A stretch of DNA of 64,000 nucleotides from Motilimonas sp. E26 (GCF_021278025.1 NZ_JAIBHJ010000005.1:1-64000); one strand, 5' to 3'; counted from the first letter of the stretch, positions 29,976-39,647 are shown. The notes: generated by a model from the sequence alone, not told the origin. Program-made: numbers and translations.

Positions 29976-31522
29976 TGACTCCTTCTCCGATCCTGTTTGG
30001 CGAGCAGCCAATTACTATTGAACAAGTCGTGCAACTGGCGCAAAGTCAAGGCCAAGTGCAGCTAAGCAAACAAACCAGCTTTATCAGCAAAATAAATCAA
30101 GGAAGCCAATTTTTAGACCGGTTACTAGCGGAAGACGGGGTTATCTATGGTGTGACCACAGGTTATGGCGACTCGTGCACCGTGACTATACCTCCGCACT
30201 TAGTCACTGAACTCCCCATGCATTTAACCCGTTTTCACGGCTGTGGTTTGGGTAAAAATTTAACCCCCATCCAAGCACGCGCGGTCATGGTCGCACGCTT
30301 AAATTCACTGACCCAAGGCGCCTCAGGCGTCAGTATGGCGCTGCTAGAGCAGTTAGTGGCGTTCATTAATTTAGATTTAGTTCCACGTATTCCAGAGGAA
30401 GGATCGGTTGGGGCCAGTGGTGATTTAACCCCTTTATCTTATCTAGCGGGAGCCTTAATTGGTGAGCGCGAGGTGTACTATCAAGGCCAGTTAATGGCCG
30501 CGAAACAAGCCATGACTCTTGCCGGTATTAGGCCACACACGTTGCGACCAAAAGAAGGCTTAGCCTTAATGAACGGCACCGCAGTAATGACAGCACTAGC
30601 CTGCATTGCTTTCGATCGCGCACGCTATTTAGCCAAATTAGCCAGCCGTATTACCGCCATGGCCAGCGTTGCACTTAAGGGCAATGCCTTCCATTTTGAT
30701 GAAAAATTATTTGCGGTGAAACCCCACCCCGGTCAAGCTCAAATTGCCTCCTGGATCCGAAGCGATCTTGAGCATCTCGATATGCCGCGGAACTCAGATC
30801 GATTGCAAGATCGTTATTCACTGCGCTGCGCTCCTCATGTGATCGGAGTACTCCAAGACGCGTTACCCTTCTTACGTCAGTTTATCGAAACAGAGCTTAA
30901 CAGCGCTAACGACAACCCTATTATCGACGGTGTTGACGAACATGTGCTTCATGGCGGTCACTTTTATGGTGGTCACATTGCCTTTGCGATGGACTCACTG
31001 AAAAACGCGGTCGCAAATATCGCAGATCTGTTAGATCGTCAACTGGCGCTGTTAATGGATACGAAATTCAACAACGGCTTACCCGCTAACCTATCAGGCG
31101 CTAGTGCCGAGCGCAGTATGATCAATCACGGCTTCAAAGCAGTACAAATTGGCGCCTCAGCATGGACTGCCGAAGCCCTGAAACTAACCATGCCAGCGAG
31201 CGTATTCTCACGCTCTACCGAATGCCATAATCAAGACAAAGTCAGTATGGGCACCATTGCAGCGCGAGATTGCTTACGAGTGTTAGAGCTAACCGAGCAA
31301 GTCACCGCAGCCAGTTTACTGGCTGTCAGCCAAGGCATCTCATTACGTAATAGCCAAGGCGAATTGACACCGCAACAACTAACACCAGCGCTGGCACAAT
31401 TTAAAGATCGCATTTTTGAGCAGTTTGAGTTTGTCAGTGAAGATCGACCATTGGAAGACGACTTACGCCGAACCTTAAGTCAAATCCAACAAAAACACTG
31501 GGAGCTTTACGGTGACCGATAA
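29975..31522 (+). CDS. MIO-dependent aromatic amino acid ammonia lyase (HAL/PAL/TAL family) of the APE cluster
   Basis: A 515-residue lyase that should deaminate an aromatic amino acid to a cinnamate-type acid, a starter for the polyene. The MIO cofactor triad Ala147-Ser148-Gly149 is present in GSVGASGDLTP, with the catalytic Tyr58 in VIYGVTTGYG and ERSMINHGF later. The substrate loop reads RFHGCG: the pair Phe87-His88 stands where histidine lyase has Ser-His, tyrosine lyase His-Leu and phenylalanine lyase Phe-Leu, so the substrate cannot be read off. The start is ATG 29975, coupled to the upstream gene. Such genes mark a subset of APE and flexirubin clusters. Confidence 0.88.
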   Translation: MTPSPILFGEQPITIEQVVQLAQSQGQVQLSKQTSFISKINQGSQFLDRLLAEDGVIYGVTTGYGDSCTVTIPPHLVTELPMHLTRFHGCGLGKNLTPIQARAVMVARLNSLTQGASGVSMALLEQLVAFINLDLVPRIPEEGSVGASGDLTPLSYLAGALIGEREVYYQGQLMAAKQAMTLAGIRPHTLRPKEGLALMNGTAVMTALACIAFDRARYLAKLASRITAMASVALKGNAFHFDEKLFAVKPHPGQAQIASWIRSDLEHLDMPRNSDRLQDRYSLRCAPHVIGVLQDALPFLRQFIETELNSANDNPIIDGVDEHVLHGGHFYGGHIAFAMDSLKNAVANIADLLDRQLALLMDTKFNNGLPANLSGASAERSMINHGFKAVQIGASAWTAEALKLTMPASVFSRSTECHNQDKVSMGTIAARDCLRVLELTEQVTAASLLAVSQGISLRNSQGELTPQQLTPALAQFKDRIFEQFEFVSEDRPLEDDLRRTLSQIQQKHWELYGDR

Positions 31523-31937
31523 CATTGTGCTCAGCGCCGCAATCAATCATCAAGTCACTTTTTTTGACTGCGACCCGATGGGCATCACTTGGCATGGCAA
31601 CTATCTAAAATATTTTGAATTAGCGCGCTGTGCTTTATTTGAAAAAATTGATTTTAGTTACAGCGCGATGGCTGCATCCGATTTTGTGTGGCCGATCGTT
31701 GATGTTAGGGTTAAGTATGTTCGCCCCACTCGATTTGAACAACATATCGTCATTTATGCCGATTTAGTCGAGTATGAGCATAGAGTTAAAATTAACTACC
31801 GAGTTTGCGATAAAATCAGTGGCGAGGTGTTGACCAAAGGGCACACCTTGCAAGTGGCGGTAGAACAAAGCAGCCAAGAAATGTGCTATGTATCGCCGTC
31901 GATCTTAATCGAAAAACTGCAACCCTACATAGGCTAA
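31512..31937 (+). CDS. apeK: Hotdog-fold acyl thioesterase, ApeK type
   Basis: A 141-residue 4-hydroxybenzoyl-CoA thioesterase-family protein with the catalytic-Asp segment DCDPMGITWHGNYLKYFE near residues 19-36. It could free stalled or wrong chains from the acyl carriers. The start is GTG at 31512, overlapping the ammonia lyase stop by 11 bp; it is followed by a LolA-like gene after 3 bp. Confidence 0.84.
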   Translation: MTDNIVLSAAINHQVTFFDCDPMGITWHGNYLKYFELARCALFEKIDFSYSAMAASDFVWPIVDVRVKYVRPTRFEQHIVIYADLVEYEHRVKINYRVCDKISGEVLTKGHTLQVAVEQSSQEMCYVSPSILIEKLQPYIG

Positions 31938-31940
31938 TAT

Positions 31941-32603
31941 ATGTTTAAAACCTTTAGCTCCAGCCTGCTGTTGTGGGTACTTACTAGCTTGAGTTTGCCA
32001 GCCCAAGCCAATCAGCAAGTGTTACCAGAAGATAAGCTATTTAGCCCTAAATTTGCGTTAACTGAGCCAAGTGCACAGCAACAGCAAATGAGCCAAGTTC
32101 TGACGCAGTTGTCACAGTACTCACAGCTCCAAGGTCGCTTTGTCCAGCATCGTCATCTGGCCCTTCTCAGTCAGCCCTTAGTTTCATCGGGAAACTTTAG
32201 TTTATCGGCCAGCGCAGGGCTGCATTGGCAACAAATCACTCCTTTTGCCAGTCAACTTAGCTTAAACAACACCCAGCTCAGCCAACAAATTGCCGACGGT
32301 CCAGTGCAAGTGATCAGCGCACAAGAGCAACCTGCACTATTTGCTTTTTCAAGTTTGTTCTTAGGCTTGTTTCGCGGCGATGAAATCAGCCTAAAACAAA
32401 ACTTTCAGCTCTATTTTACAGGCGACATTAATGCTTGGCAGCTAGGAGGGGTCCCATTGGGGAGCCCTTTAAATCAAGCAATTAAAAGCATTCGTCTGCA
32501 AGGAAACAAGCACATAAATTACTTTGAGTTAATCGATAGCAATCAAGATAAGCTAACCATTGAATTTTCTGATGTGGTAAGCAGTAACACCGTGGAGCCT
32601 TAA
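31941..32603 (+). CDS. apeL: LolA-like periplasmic carrier, ApeL type
   Basis: A 220-residue secreted protein with a signal peptide (cleavage near AQA, residue 23). The mature beta-rich sequence has LQGRFVQHRHL, the stretch at the start of the LolA/outer-membrane lipoprotein carrier fold. In APE clusters it is thought to ferry the lipid-linked polyene across the periplasm, working with the MMPL exporter encoded next. It is 6 bp upstream of that gene. Confidence 0.83.
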   Translation: MFKTFSSSLLLWVLTSLSLPAQANQQVLPEDKLFSPKFALTEPSAQQQQMSQVLTQLSQYSQLQGRFVQHRHLALLSQPLVSSGNFSLSASAGLHWQQITPFASQLSLNNTQLSQQIADGPVQVISAQEQPALFAFSSLFLGLFRGDEISLKQNFQLYFTGDINAWQLGGVPLGSPLNQAIKSIRLQGNKHINYFELIDSNQDKLTIEFSDVVSSNTVEP

Positions 32604-32608
32604 CTCGT

Positions 32609-34981
32609 ATGCTGCACTTGTCGTTGCGTATCCGCGCGAGTCTTGTCTTACTATTACTGCTAGCAAGTGTCGTTACTTTGCTGGTTAAAGCCGACCAAGG
32701 CCCTCTGTTCGAGGCAAACTTTCTCACCCTGTTGCCGCAGCAACAACAAGGGAAGTTACCCAGCGCAACCTTAGCCGCCGCGCAACACCAAGTGAATAAA
32801 CAACTGGGTAATCAAGTGATATTTTTGATTGGTCAGCCCGATCTCAAACAAGCGCAGCAAGCTGCCAGCACCCTAAGCTCGTTGCTGCAACAAGCGCCGC
32901 AAATAGCTAAGGTAAACCTCACTATTAATACAGAACAACAACGTCAATTAGGTCAATTTTACTTTCCGCTGCGCAGCTATTTACTCAGCCCAGCACAACA
33001 ACAAGCTATTAATGTCGATTTCGGCCAACAAGTTGCACAACAAGCTCTAATGGCGTTATACGGTCCAATGGCCGCAACGAACTCACAATTGTTACAGCAA
33101 GACCCCTTTTTCTTATTCGCCACCAGCCTTAGCCAACTATTACCCAAACCTAATCATGGGCAGTTAGCTCAAGGTTACATTAGTTTTCACTATCAAGGAT
33201 TACATTATGTGCTGGTGACTGCTCATACACACAGTGACCATTTTTCGTTACAACAACAAGCCAGCTTGAGTGAGTACATTGACGACATTTTGCAGCAAGT
33301 TGAACAAACATACTCAGTAACCACGCTAAAATCTGGCGCACTGTTTTACAGCCAAGCAGGAGCAAACTCAGCCAAAACTGAAATATCCAGCATAGGCTTA
33401 GGCTCATTATTGGGCGTTATTTTACTTGTCTTAATCTGCTTTCGCAGTATCACACCGCTAATACTTACCTTTAGCGCGATTGCTTGTGGCTGCCTAGTTG
33501 CCCTTGCCACAACCGTATTGGTATTTGGTCAAATCCACCTTTTCACTCTAGTGATTGGCGCGAGTTTAATTGGAGTTTCAGTTGATTACTCGTTTCACTA
33601 CTTGGTCGAAGCTCAGCAAAAACAACCCCTACAGCGGGTTTATCACGGTATTACTGCTGGCTTATGTACCAGTGTGACAGCTTATTTAACCATGGCATTA
33701 GCGCCTTTCCCTGGGTTGCAGCAACTGGCGGTATTTGCCAGCAGTGGCCTGATATTTTGTTATTTATTCGTGCTAGGTATTTTTCCACTTATTAAGTGGC
33801 AACATCGCCCGCCAACATTAGGCATGCATTATTTGCCTTGGCTACTAAAACCCGCTCAGCGCTTATCCCAACGCGCCACACTTGTTTCTGCTGCATTACT
33901 GCTTGCTTGTAGCGCTTGGCTGTTAACCAGCAATGACGATATCCGTCAGCTGCAGCAGCTACCAGCGGAATTAACAGCGCAAGAAAAACAAATAAAAACC
34001 ATTACACAACAGCAATTAGAGTCTTACTATTTATTGATTCAAGGGCAAAGCGAAGCCGATTTATTAACGCTAAATCAAGTAGTGTCAGTGCAATTAGATA
34101 AGTTGAAACAGCAGCAAACACTGGACGGATACCAAAGTATTAGCCAATGGGTTCCCAGCCCCAATCAGCAACAGCAAAGTCATCTCGCTTGGCAACAGCT
34201 GATCAACCATCAGCTCAGCCTGTACTTAACTCAGCTCGGGATGACGCAAGCCGAGCAGAACAAAATTACGCAAACCTTAATGACATCGCCAGCCCCACTC
34301 ACACTCACTCAGTGGTTGGCTTCACCTGTGAGCGAGCAATTTGGTTGGTTGGCATTGCCGCAACAGCATGCCAGTTTAGTCATTTTATCCGGGGTCAAAG
34401 ATAAAGCCCGCTTACAACAGTTAGTCGATAGCTTGCCCAAAGTAGAGTTAGTAGATCAGCGCGCTCAGCTATCAGCATTATTTAAACAATATCGACAGTT
34501 AATGACGCTATTGCTGGTACTAGCTTATGGCATTATTTTGTTAGCCTTATGGGGATACTTTGGTAGACAGGTCGCCACTAAAATCATACTCGCGCCCATT
34601 TTAGCCGCACTAAGCAGCTTAGCTGTATTAGCTTTGACAGGCCAAGCCATTAATTTATTTCACGTTATTGCATTAATTTTGGTGCTAGGTATCGGTATAG
34701 ATTACACCTTATTTTTTGCCGCCCAACAGGGGATTTTAATACCTAAGCGCCAGCAGGAAAAAATGAAACCTATGTCAAACAAGCAACGCAATATTTATCC
34801 AACTCACTTAGCCATCACTTTGTCTGCACTAACCACCATATTGTCATTTGGTTTACTGGCATTAAGCGATACTTACGCCATTGCTTCATTTGGCACAACA
34901 GTACTAATAGGCATTATTGCCGCCTATGGCTTTGCTCCCATTGCATTACAGTCTTGGCGCAGCGCCGAGGAGCAATCATGA
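32609..34981 (+). CDS. apeM: MMPL/RND-type exporter of the APE cluster, ApeM type
   Basis: A 790-residue inner-membrane transporter with one N-terminal helix, a large periplasmic loop, a five-to-six-helix bundle (about 255-400), a second loop and a second bundle (about 630-785). GVSVDYSFHYL and GIGIDYTLFFA are the paired helix-IV motifs with the proton-relay Asp of the MMPL family. It likely extracts the finished lipid-pigment and hands it to the LolA-like carrier. Its stop overlaps the next start (ATGA). Confidence 0.9.
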   Translation: MLHLSLRIRASLVLLLLLASVVTLLVKADQGPLFEANFLTLLPQQQQGKLPSATLAAAQHQVNKQLGNQVIFLIGQPDLKQAQQAASTLSSLLQQAPQIAKVNLTINTEQQRQLGQFYFPLRSYLLSPAQQQAINVDFGQQVAQQALMALYGPMAATNSQLLQQDPFFLFATSLSQLLPKPNHGQLAQGYISFHYQGLHYVLVTAHTHSDHFSLQQQASLSEYIDDILQQVEQTYSVTTLKSGALFYSQAGANSAKTEISSIGLGSLLGVILLVLICFRSITPLILTFSAIACGCLVALATTVLVFGQIHLFTLVIGASLIGVSVDYSFHYLVEAQQKQPLQRVYHGITAGLCTSVTAYLTMALAPFPGLQQLAVFASSGLIFCYLFVLGIFPLIKWQHRPPTLGMHYLPWLLKPAQRLSQRATLVSAALLLACSAWLLTSNDDIRQLQQLPAELTAQEKQIKTITQQQLESYYLLIQGQSEADLLTLNQVVSVQLDKLKQQQTLDGYQSISQWVPSPNQQQQSHLAWQQLINHQLSLYLTQLGMTQAEQNKITQTLMTSPAPLTLTQWLASPVSEQFGWLALPQQHASLVILSGVKDKARLQQLVDSLPKVELVDQRAQLSALFKQYRQLMTLLLVLAYGIILLALWGYFGRQVATKIILAPILAALSSLAVLALTGQAINLFHVIALILVLGIGIDYTLFFAAQQGILIPKRQQEKMKPMSNKQRNIYPTHLAITLSALTTILSFGLLALSDTYAIASFGTTVLIGIIAAYGFAPIALQSWRSAEEQS

Positions 34982-35628
34982 CACTTCTTTGCCGCTTGCT
35001 CTCCCACATAGCCTTGATAATACTGTTATCGGCCTGTAGTCAGCTCACTTCAGTGCCTGCAGACAGTATACGGCTCAGCCGCCAATTAGCCTTGCAGCTG
35101 CCCGCTCCGAACGCCTTAGGCCAACCTTTTCACGCCACTCAGTTAGTTACTGGGCAATACGGCAACCAAGACTTTAATGGCCAGTTTCAGCTTGAACTCA
35201 CCGAAAATAAACTGGTATTACTTGCCCTTGCCCCTTGGGGCCCCTCGCTGTTCAGCGCCACGCTTACGCCAAATAACTTGACCACCAGCCAAACCAGTGT
35301 CGCGCAAGTTGATGTGAGGTATATGCTGGCTGATTTCTTACTAACCTATTTGCCTTACGATGCCTTGAAGCAATCATTGCACGGTAAGGAGATCACGATC
35401 AAAGAGTCAGCAACACGACGTGAGATTTGGCTCGCACAAACATTAATCATTGCCATTGACTACGCGCCAAACCCGAATGTAACAGCAGCGAAAAGCCGCT
35501 GGCAAAACCATATCCACTTCCACAACCATTTACGCGGTTATCAGCTGGAGATTAAAACCTTAACATTTACACCTGCGCCATTAGCTCAATCCATCATGGC
35601 TGAACCCCAACCTAACGCTGAGCCATAG
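34978..35628 (+). CDS. apeN: DUF3261-type lipoprotein of the APE cluster, ApeN type
   Basis: A 216-residue lipoprotein with lipobox LLSAC (Cys near residue 20) and a mature domain resembling outer-membrane lipoprotein receptor LolB, as proteins at this position do. ATG 34978 overlaps the exporter stop by 4 bp. It is likely the outer-membrane acceptor for the pigment delivered by the LolA-like protein; the function is inferred from position. Confidence 0.78.
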   Translation: MTLLCRLLSHIALIILLSACSQLTSVPADSIRLSRQLALQLPAPNALGQPFHATQLVTGQYGNQDFNGQFQLELTENKLVLLALAPWGPSLFSATLTPNNLTTSQTSVAQVDVRYMLADFLLTYLPYDALKQSLHGKEITIKESATRREIWLAQTLIIAIDYAPNPNVTAAKSRWQNHIHFHNHLRGYQLEIKTLTFTPAPLAQSIMAEPQPNAEP

Positions 35629-35637
35629 GAGCAAACA

Positions 35638-36867
35638 GTGCAACCTGAACGTGCGCCTTTATATCTAAACCATTTTGCCATCACTAGCCCGTTGGGAGTT
35701 AACGCAGCCCAAGTGCTTGAACACCTATTGGAGCCACCTGCTAATTTGTTACGCCCGTATGGTCCCTTAGTGTCGGGAAAAACCGTATTAGTCGGTCAAG
35801 TTTGTGATCCCTTACCTCACTTACCCGAATACCTAGTATCTTACCAAACGCGTAATAATCAATTATTACTCAGTGCCTTAAGCCAAATCGCCAAGCCAAT
35901 AGCTGCAGCCAAAAAACGCTATGGTGCCGATCGCATCGCCATTATTTTAGGGACCAGTACATCGGGCATTGCCGATGGTGAAACGGCACTAACACAGCAA
36001 ATACACACAGGAAACTGGCCTGACGATTATAATTATACGCAGCAAGAAATCGGTCACTTATCTGCCTTTGCCGCCACTTATTTAGGCCTCACCGGCGTGA
36101 GCTATACCATTTCAACAGCTTGTTCCAGCTCAGGCAAGGTTCTCGCCAGTGCACAGCGATTACTGCATGCCGATTTGGCAGATATGGTGATAGTGGGCGG
36201 CTGTGACACACTCTCTGGTCTTACGCTCAACGGCTTTGATGGGTTAGAGTCTTTAGCAACAGATATCTGCTTACCGTTTTCCCCCCAGCGTGACGGCATA
36301 AACATAGGTGAAGCAGCCGCTTTAGCCTGCCTAAGCAAAGAACCTTCCGAGATCCAGCTGTTAGGTGTCGGCGAAGCATCCGATGGCTTTCATATTTCAT
36401 CGCCCGATCCACAAGGCCGGGGAGCCGAGCTCGCGATTCAACAAGCCTTAGAGCAAGCGAAAGTGACTCCAGCACAGATTGGTTACATCAATCTACACGG
36501 CACCGCCACCATTAAAAACGATGCAATGGAAAGCCACCTCATCAATCGTATTTTTGGCACGAATACACCTTGCAGCTCAACCAAACCGTTGACGGGCCAT
36601 GCCTTAGGGGCAGCAGGCGCTCAAGAATGGTTATTATGCGCGCTGCTATTAAGTAGCCAAAACCCGCGTCGCATTTTGCCACAACAACAAGGTAGTACTG
36701 ACTATGATCCTGATTTGCCTCCCATAGGGCTGATCCGCCAAGCACAAACTTGGCAATCGGGCATCTTTATGAGTAACTCATTTGCCTTTGGCGGCAGCAA
36801 TGTTTCCGTTATTATAGGCCGTCATTCATTAACCCCAGTGCAAACAGAGCCTCCTCATGACCGTTAA
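35638..36867 (+). CDS. apeO: Beta-ketoacyl-ACP synthase, ApeO type
   Basis: A 409-residue condensing enzyme with the full catalytic triad: Cys162 in STACSSSGK, His in NLHGTATIK and His in TGHALGAAGA. In known systems ApeO pairs with the ApeC chain length factor and extends the aryl starter with malonyl units. The start is GTG at 35638 with a GGAGCAA site upstream. It overlaps the dehydratase gene by 11 bp. Confidence 0.9.
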   Translation: MQPERAPLYLNHFAITSPLGVNAAQVLEHLLEPPANLLRPYGPLVSGKTVLVGQVCDPLPHLPEYLVSYQTRNNQLLLSALSQIAKPIAAAKKRYGADRIAIILGTSTSGIADGETALTQQIHTGNWPDDYNYTQQEIGHLSAFAATYLGLTGVSYTISTACSSSGKVLASAQRLLHADLADMVIVGGCDTLSGLTLNGFDGLESLATDICLPFSPQRDGINIGEAAALACLSKEPSEIQLLGVGEASDGFHISSPDPQGRGAELAIQQALEQAKVTPAQIGYINLHGTATIKNDAMESHLINRIFGTNTPCSSTKPLTGHALGAAGAQEWLLCALLLSSQNPRRILPQQQGSTDYDPDLPPIGLIRQAQTWQSGIFMSNSFAFGGSNVSVIIGRHSLTPVQTEPPHDR

Positions 36868-37345
36868 ACCAACCTCGTTAGCCCAATTTGATGCTGAGCA
36901 CTTTATCCCTCATCGCCGTAGCATGGTGCTATTGGATAAGATCATATTTGCCGATGAAACGCGCTGCATTAGCCAATTAGAGATCCATGCAAACTCATTG
37001 TTTGCCAACGAGCAAGGTGTACCAAGCTGGGTAGGTATCGAATACATGGCGCAAACCATTGCCGCCTTCGCAGGCGTACAAGCCAGAGCTAAAGCACAAG
37101 AGCCTGAAATCGGTTTTTTACTCGGTACGCGCAGTTATCAAGTACAGACGCCACTATTTAAGATTGGGCAAAAACTGCAAATTAGCGCCACTCATGTGCT
37201 AACCGACAATTCGCTTACCGTATTTGCTTGTTCTTTGCATCAAGGGGTTGATGAGCCATGGTCAGGCTTAGGTACTTTAATCGCTGAGGCGCGGATCAAT
37301 GCATATTTGCCCGACCCCGACACCTTAAAAACTTATTTAGCCTAA
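36857..37345 (+). CDS. apeP: Second hotdog dehydratase of the APE cluster, ApeP type
   Basis: A 162-residue FabA/FabZ-related protein with HFIPHRRSMVLLDKI near residue 15 and GIEYMAQTIAAFAG near residue 57. In the characterised pathway ApeP dimerises with ApeI to form the active dehydratase. It overlaps the ketosynthase stop by 11 bp and is followed by a 62-bp gap before the ketoreductase. Confidence 0.85.
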   Translation: MTVKPTSLAQFDAEHFIPHRRSMVLLDKIIFADETRCISQLEIHANSLFANEQGVPSWVGIEYMAQTIAAFAGVQARAKAQEPEIGFLLGTRSYQVQTPLFKIGQKLQISATHVLTDNSLTVFACSLHQGVDEPWSGLGTLIAEARINAYLPDPDTLKTYLA

Positions 37346-37407
37346 TAAGGCTAGCGCTGCCCCTGTGATGCAGCATTGATTGAATTTAAGTAGTAGGAAC
37401 AATTTTT

Positions 37408-38130
37408 ATGCGCAGAGTATTAGTCACCGGAGCCAGCAAAGGGATTGGCCGCGCCATCGCCATTGAATTAAGTCAGCAAGGTTTTACAGTTATTGTACAC
37501 TATCACACTGACTTAGCCGGCGCGCGAGCAACCCAAGCAGACATCGCAGCGCTTGGACAGTCATCTCAATTGCTCCAGTTTGATATCAGTGATCGCGAAC
37601 AAACTAAACAAGTCATTGAAGCCGATATTGCCGAACACTGTGCTTATTATGGCGTGGTGAACAATGCCGGGATCGCGCGCGACAATGCCTTTCCAGCAAT
37701 GCCAGGCGACGAGTGGGATAGCGTTATCCACACCAACTTAGACAGTTTTTATAACGTACTACACCCTTGTATTATGCCCATGATCCGCACCAGAAAAGGC
37801 GGCCGGATCGTCACCTTAGCTTCGGTTTCTGGGATCATGGGTAATCGCGGTCAAGTAAACTATAGCGCAGCAAAAGCAGGGGTGATTGGCGCAACCAAAG
37901 CCCTAGCGGTCGAGCTAGCAAAGCGCAAAATCACTGTTAACTGTGTTGCCCCAGGGCTCATAGAAACCGACATGTTAGATCAAGAAACCCTAGAGCACGC
38001 CTTAACCTTAGTACCCAGCCAACGCGCCGGCAAGCCGGAAGAGGTAGCAGGCTTAGTCGCCTATTTGATGTCTGATAAAGCGGCGTATGTTACACGCCAA
38101 GTGATTTCAATCAATGGAGGCATGCTATGA
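37408..38130 (+). CDS. apeQ: 3-ketoacyl-ACP reductase (FabG family), ApeQ type
   Basis: A 240-residue short-chain dehydrogenase with the NADPH motif TGASKGIGR (residues 7-15), NNAG near 85-88, and the catalytic Tyr152 and Lys156 (NYSAAKAG) with Ser near 139. It reduces the ketone after each condensation in polyene extension. AGTAGGAAC precedes the ATG. The 3' end overlaps the next gene by 4 bp (ATGA). Confidence 0.92.
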   Translation: MRRVLVTGASKGIGRAIAIELSQQGFTVIVHYHTDLAGARATQADIAALGQSSQLLQFDISDREQTKQVIEADIAEHCAYYGVVNNAGIARDNAFPAMPGDEWDSVIHTNLDSFYNVLHPCIMPMIRTRKGGRIVTLASVSGIMGNRGQVNYSAAKAGVIGATKALAVELAKRKITVNCVAPGLIETDMLDQETLEHALTLVPSQRAGKPEEVAGLVAYLMSDKAAYVTRQVISINGGML

Positions 38131-39371
38131 CTCGCATTAAAGGCCACCGTGTTGTTATTACTGGCTTTGGTGCTATCACCTCATTAGGCCAAACTCCAGA
38201 ATCCATTTTAGCTAATGTACTCGCAAATAAGTCGGGCATAAAACGGATGGAACAATGGCAAGACATAGCAGGATTAAATACTCAACTCGGGGGGCCAGTG
38301 CTAGAGTTCAGCCTACCGAAACATTACAGCCGAAAAAAAATCCGCGCCATGGGCCGTGTCGCCAAATTTGCGACGTTAGCCACCGAACACGCATTAATCG
38401 ATGCCGATTTACTTGGTAAAGATGTTTTAAGCAATGGCCAAACTGGCATCGCTTATGGCTCTTGTGGTGGCAGTTCATCGCCACTGGCAGCTTTTTCCGA
38501 TGTGTTAGAAAAACGCACTACCGCGGGCATCACTGCCACCACCTATATCAAGCTAATGAGCCACACCACAGCTGTCAATGCGGCACTATTTTTCGGCTTA
38601 AAAGGCCGTGTAATCACCACCAGCAGTGCCTGTACTTCTAGCTCACAAGCTATAGGTTACGCTTACGAAGCCATAAAATACGGCCAACAACAAGTGATGA
38701 TAGCAGGAGGTGCTGAAGAGTTATGCCCGACGCAAGCAGCAATATTTGACACACTCTACGCCACTAGTTTACAAAATGACGAACCAACAACCACCCCAAA
38801 GCCCTTTGATCACCAGCGTGATGGCTTAGTCATTGGTGAAGGCGGTTGTACCCTTATTTTAGAAAATCGCGATCATGCCTTGGCTCGCGGAGCTCGCATT
38901 TACGCTGAAGTGATAGGCTTTGGCACCAACTGCGATGCAGAGCATGTGACTCAGCCCACAGCCGAGACCATGCAACAAGCCATGCAGCTGGCATTAAACG
39001 ATGCCATCATCGAGCCCTCCGCCATTCAATATGTCTGCGCCCACGGCACCGCTACCGAGCGCGGCGATATTGCCGAAAGTAATGCGACGGCGGCATTGTT
39101 TAACCCAACAACGGCTATCAGCTCGTTTAAAGGCCACTTTGGTCATACCCTGGGGGCATGTGGCTCACTCGAGTCCATGTTAAGTATCAAAATGATGTTA
39201 GCAGGGCAATTTGCCGCCACACGTAATTTACAACAGGTGGATCCCGCTTGCGGTGCGTTACATTACATTAAAGACCAACCATTGGAATTAGCGTGCGACA
39301 CTATCATGAGCAATAACTTTGCGTTTGGTGGGATTAATACATCACTGATTTTCAAAAAACACATCGAATAA
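38127..39371 (+). CDS. apeR: Beta-ketoacyl-ACP synthase, ApeR type
   Basis: A 414-residue FabF-like condensing enzyme with catalytic Cys169 (SSACTSSSQ), His in CAHGTATERGD and His in GHFGHTLGACG, all intact. A second full ketosynthase besides the ApeO-type enzyme is standard in APE loci; it may start chains or handle a distinct primer. It ends the rightward operon at 39371. No terminator is evident right after it. Confidence 0.9.
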   Translation: MTRIKGHRVVITGFGAITSLGQTPESILANVLANKSGIKRMEQWQDIAGLNTQLGGPVLEFSLPKHYSRKKIRAMGRVAKFATLATEHALIDADLLGKDVLSNGQTGIAYGSCGGSSSPLAAFSDVLEKRTTAGITATTYIKLMSHTTAVNAALFFGLKGRVITTSSACTSSSQAIGYAYEAIKYGQQQVMIAGGAEELCPTQAAIFDTLYATSLQNDEPTTTPKPFDHQRDGLVIGEGGCTLILENRDHALARGARIYAEVIGFGTNCDAEHVTQPTAETMQQAMQLALNDAIIEPSAIQYVCAHGTATERGDIAESNATAALFNPTTAISSFKGHFGHTLGACGSLESMLSIKMMLAGQFAATRNLQQVDPACGALHYIKDQPLELACDTIMSNNFAFGGINTSLIFKKHIE

Positions 39372-39647
39372 TAACGCGATATTTTGATTGGAAATTAGGG
39401 GGGTCTTCACGGGCTTGTATAGCTGGACGAAAAAGATACCAATTTGGTGCTTTATCGAAACCTGGAACGCTAACAAGGAACCTTACACGACCACCTCCGC
39501 TTATGCGAGATCCAGATGACTAGACAGATTACGATTCAATTAGGAGCGACGAACATAATTGGCTAAAACCATGCAAAGTGAGCTCTCGTCCCACTACATG
39601 GATAGCATCATGCATAAGGCAAGGGTGACTATGTCGCCTTGGCCGCC
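39372..39647. other. Unexplained 276-bp block after the APE cluster
   Basis: No start-initiated gene or terminator is evident. From about 39395 to 39522 open frames exist on both strands without start codons: the plus strand reads peptides such as GLYSWTKKIPIWCFIETW, then stops near 39518; the minus strand reads RFLVSVPGFDKAPNWYLF within a longer open frame. A run of six G (39398-39403) marks the left side. No inverted terminal repeat pair was found. It may be a mobile-element remnant or a conserved noncoding piece. Confidence 0.4.
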
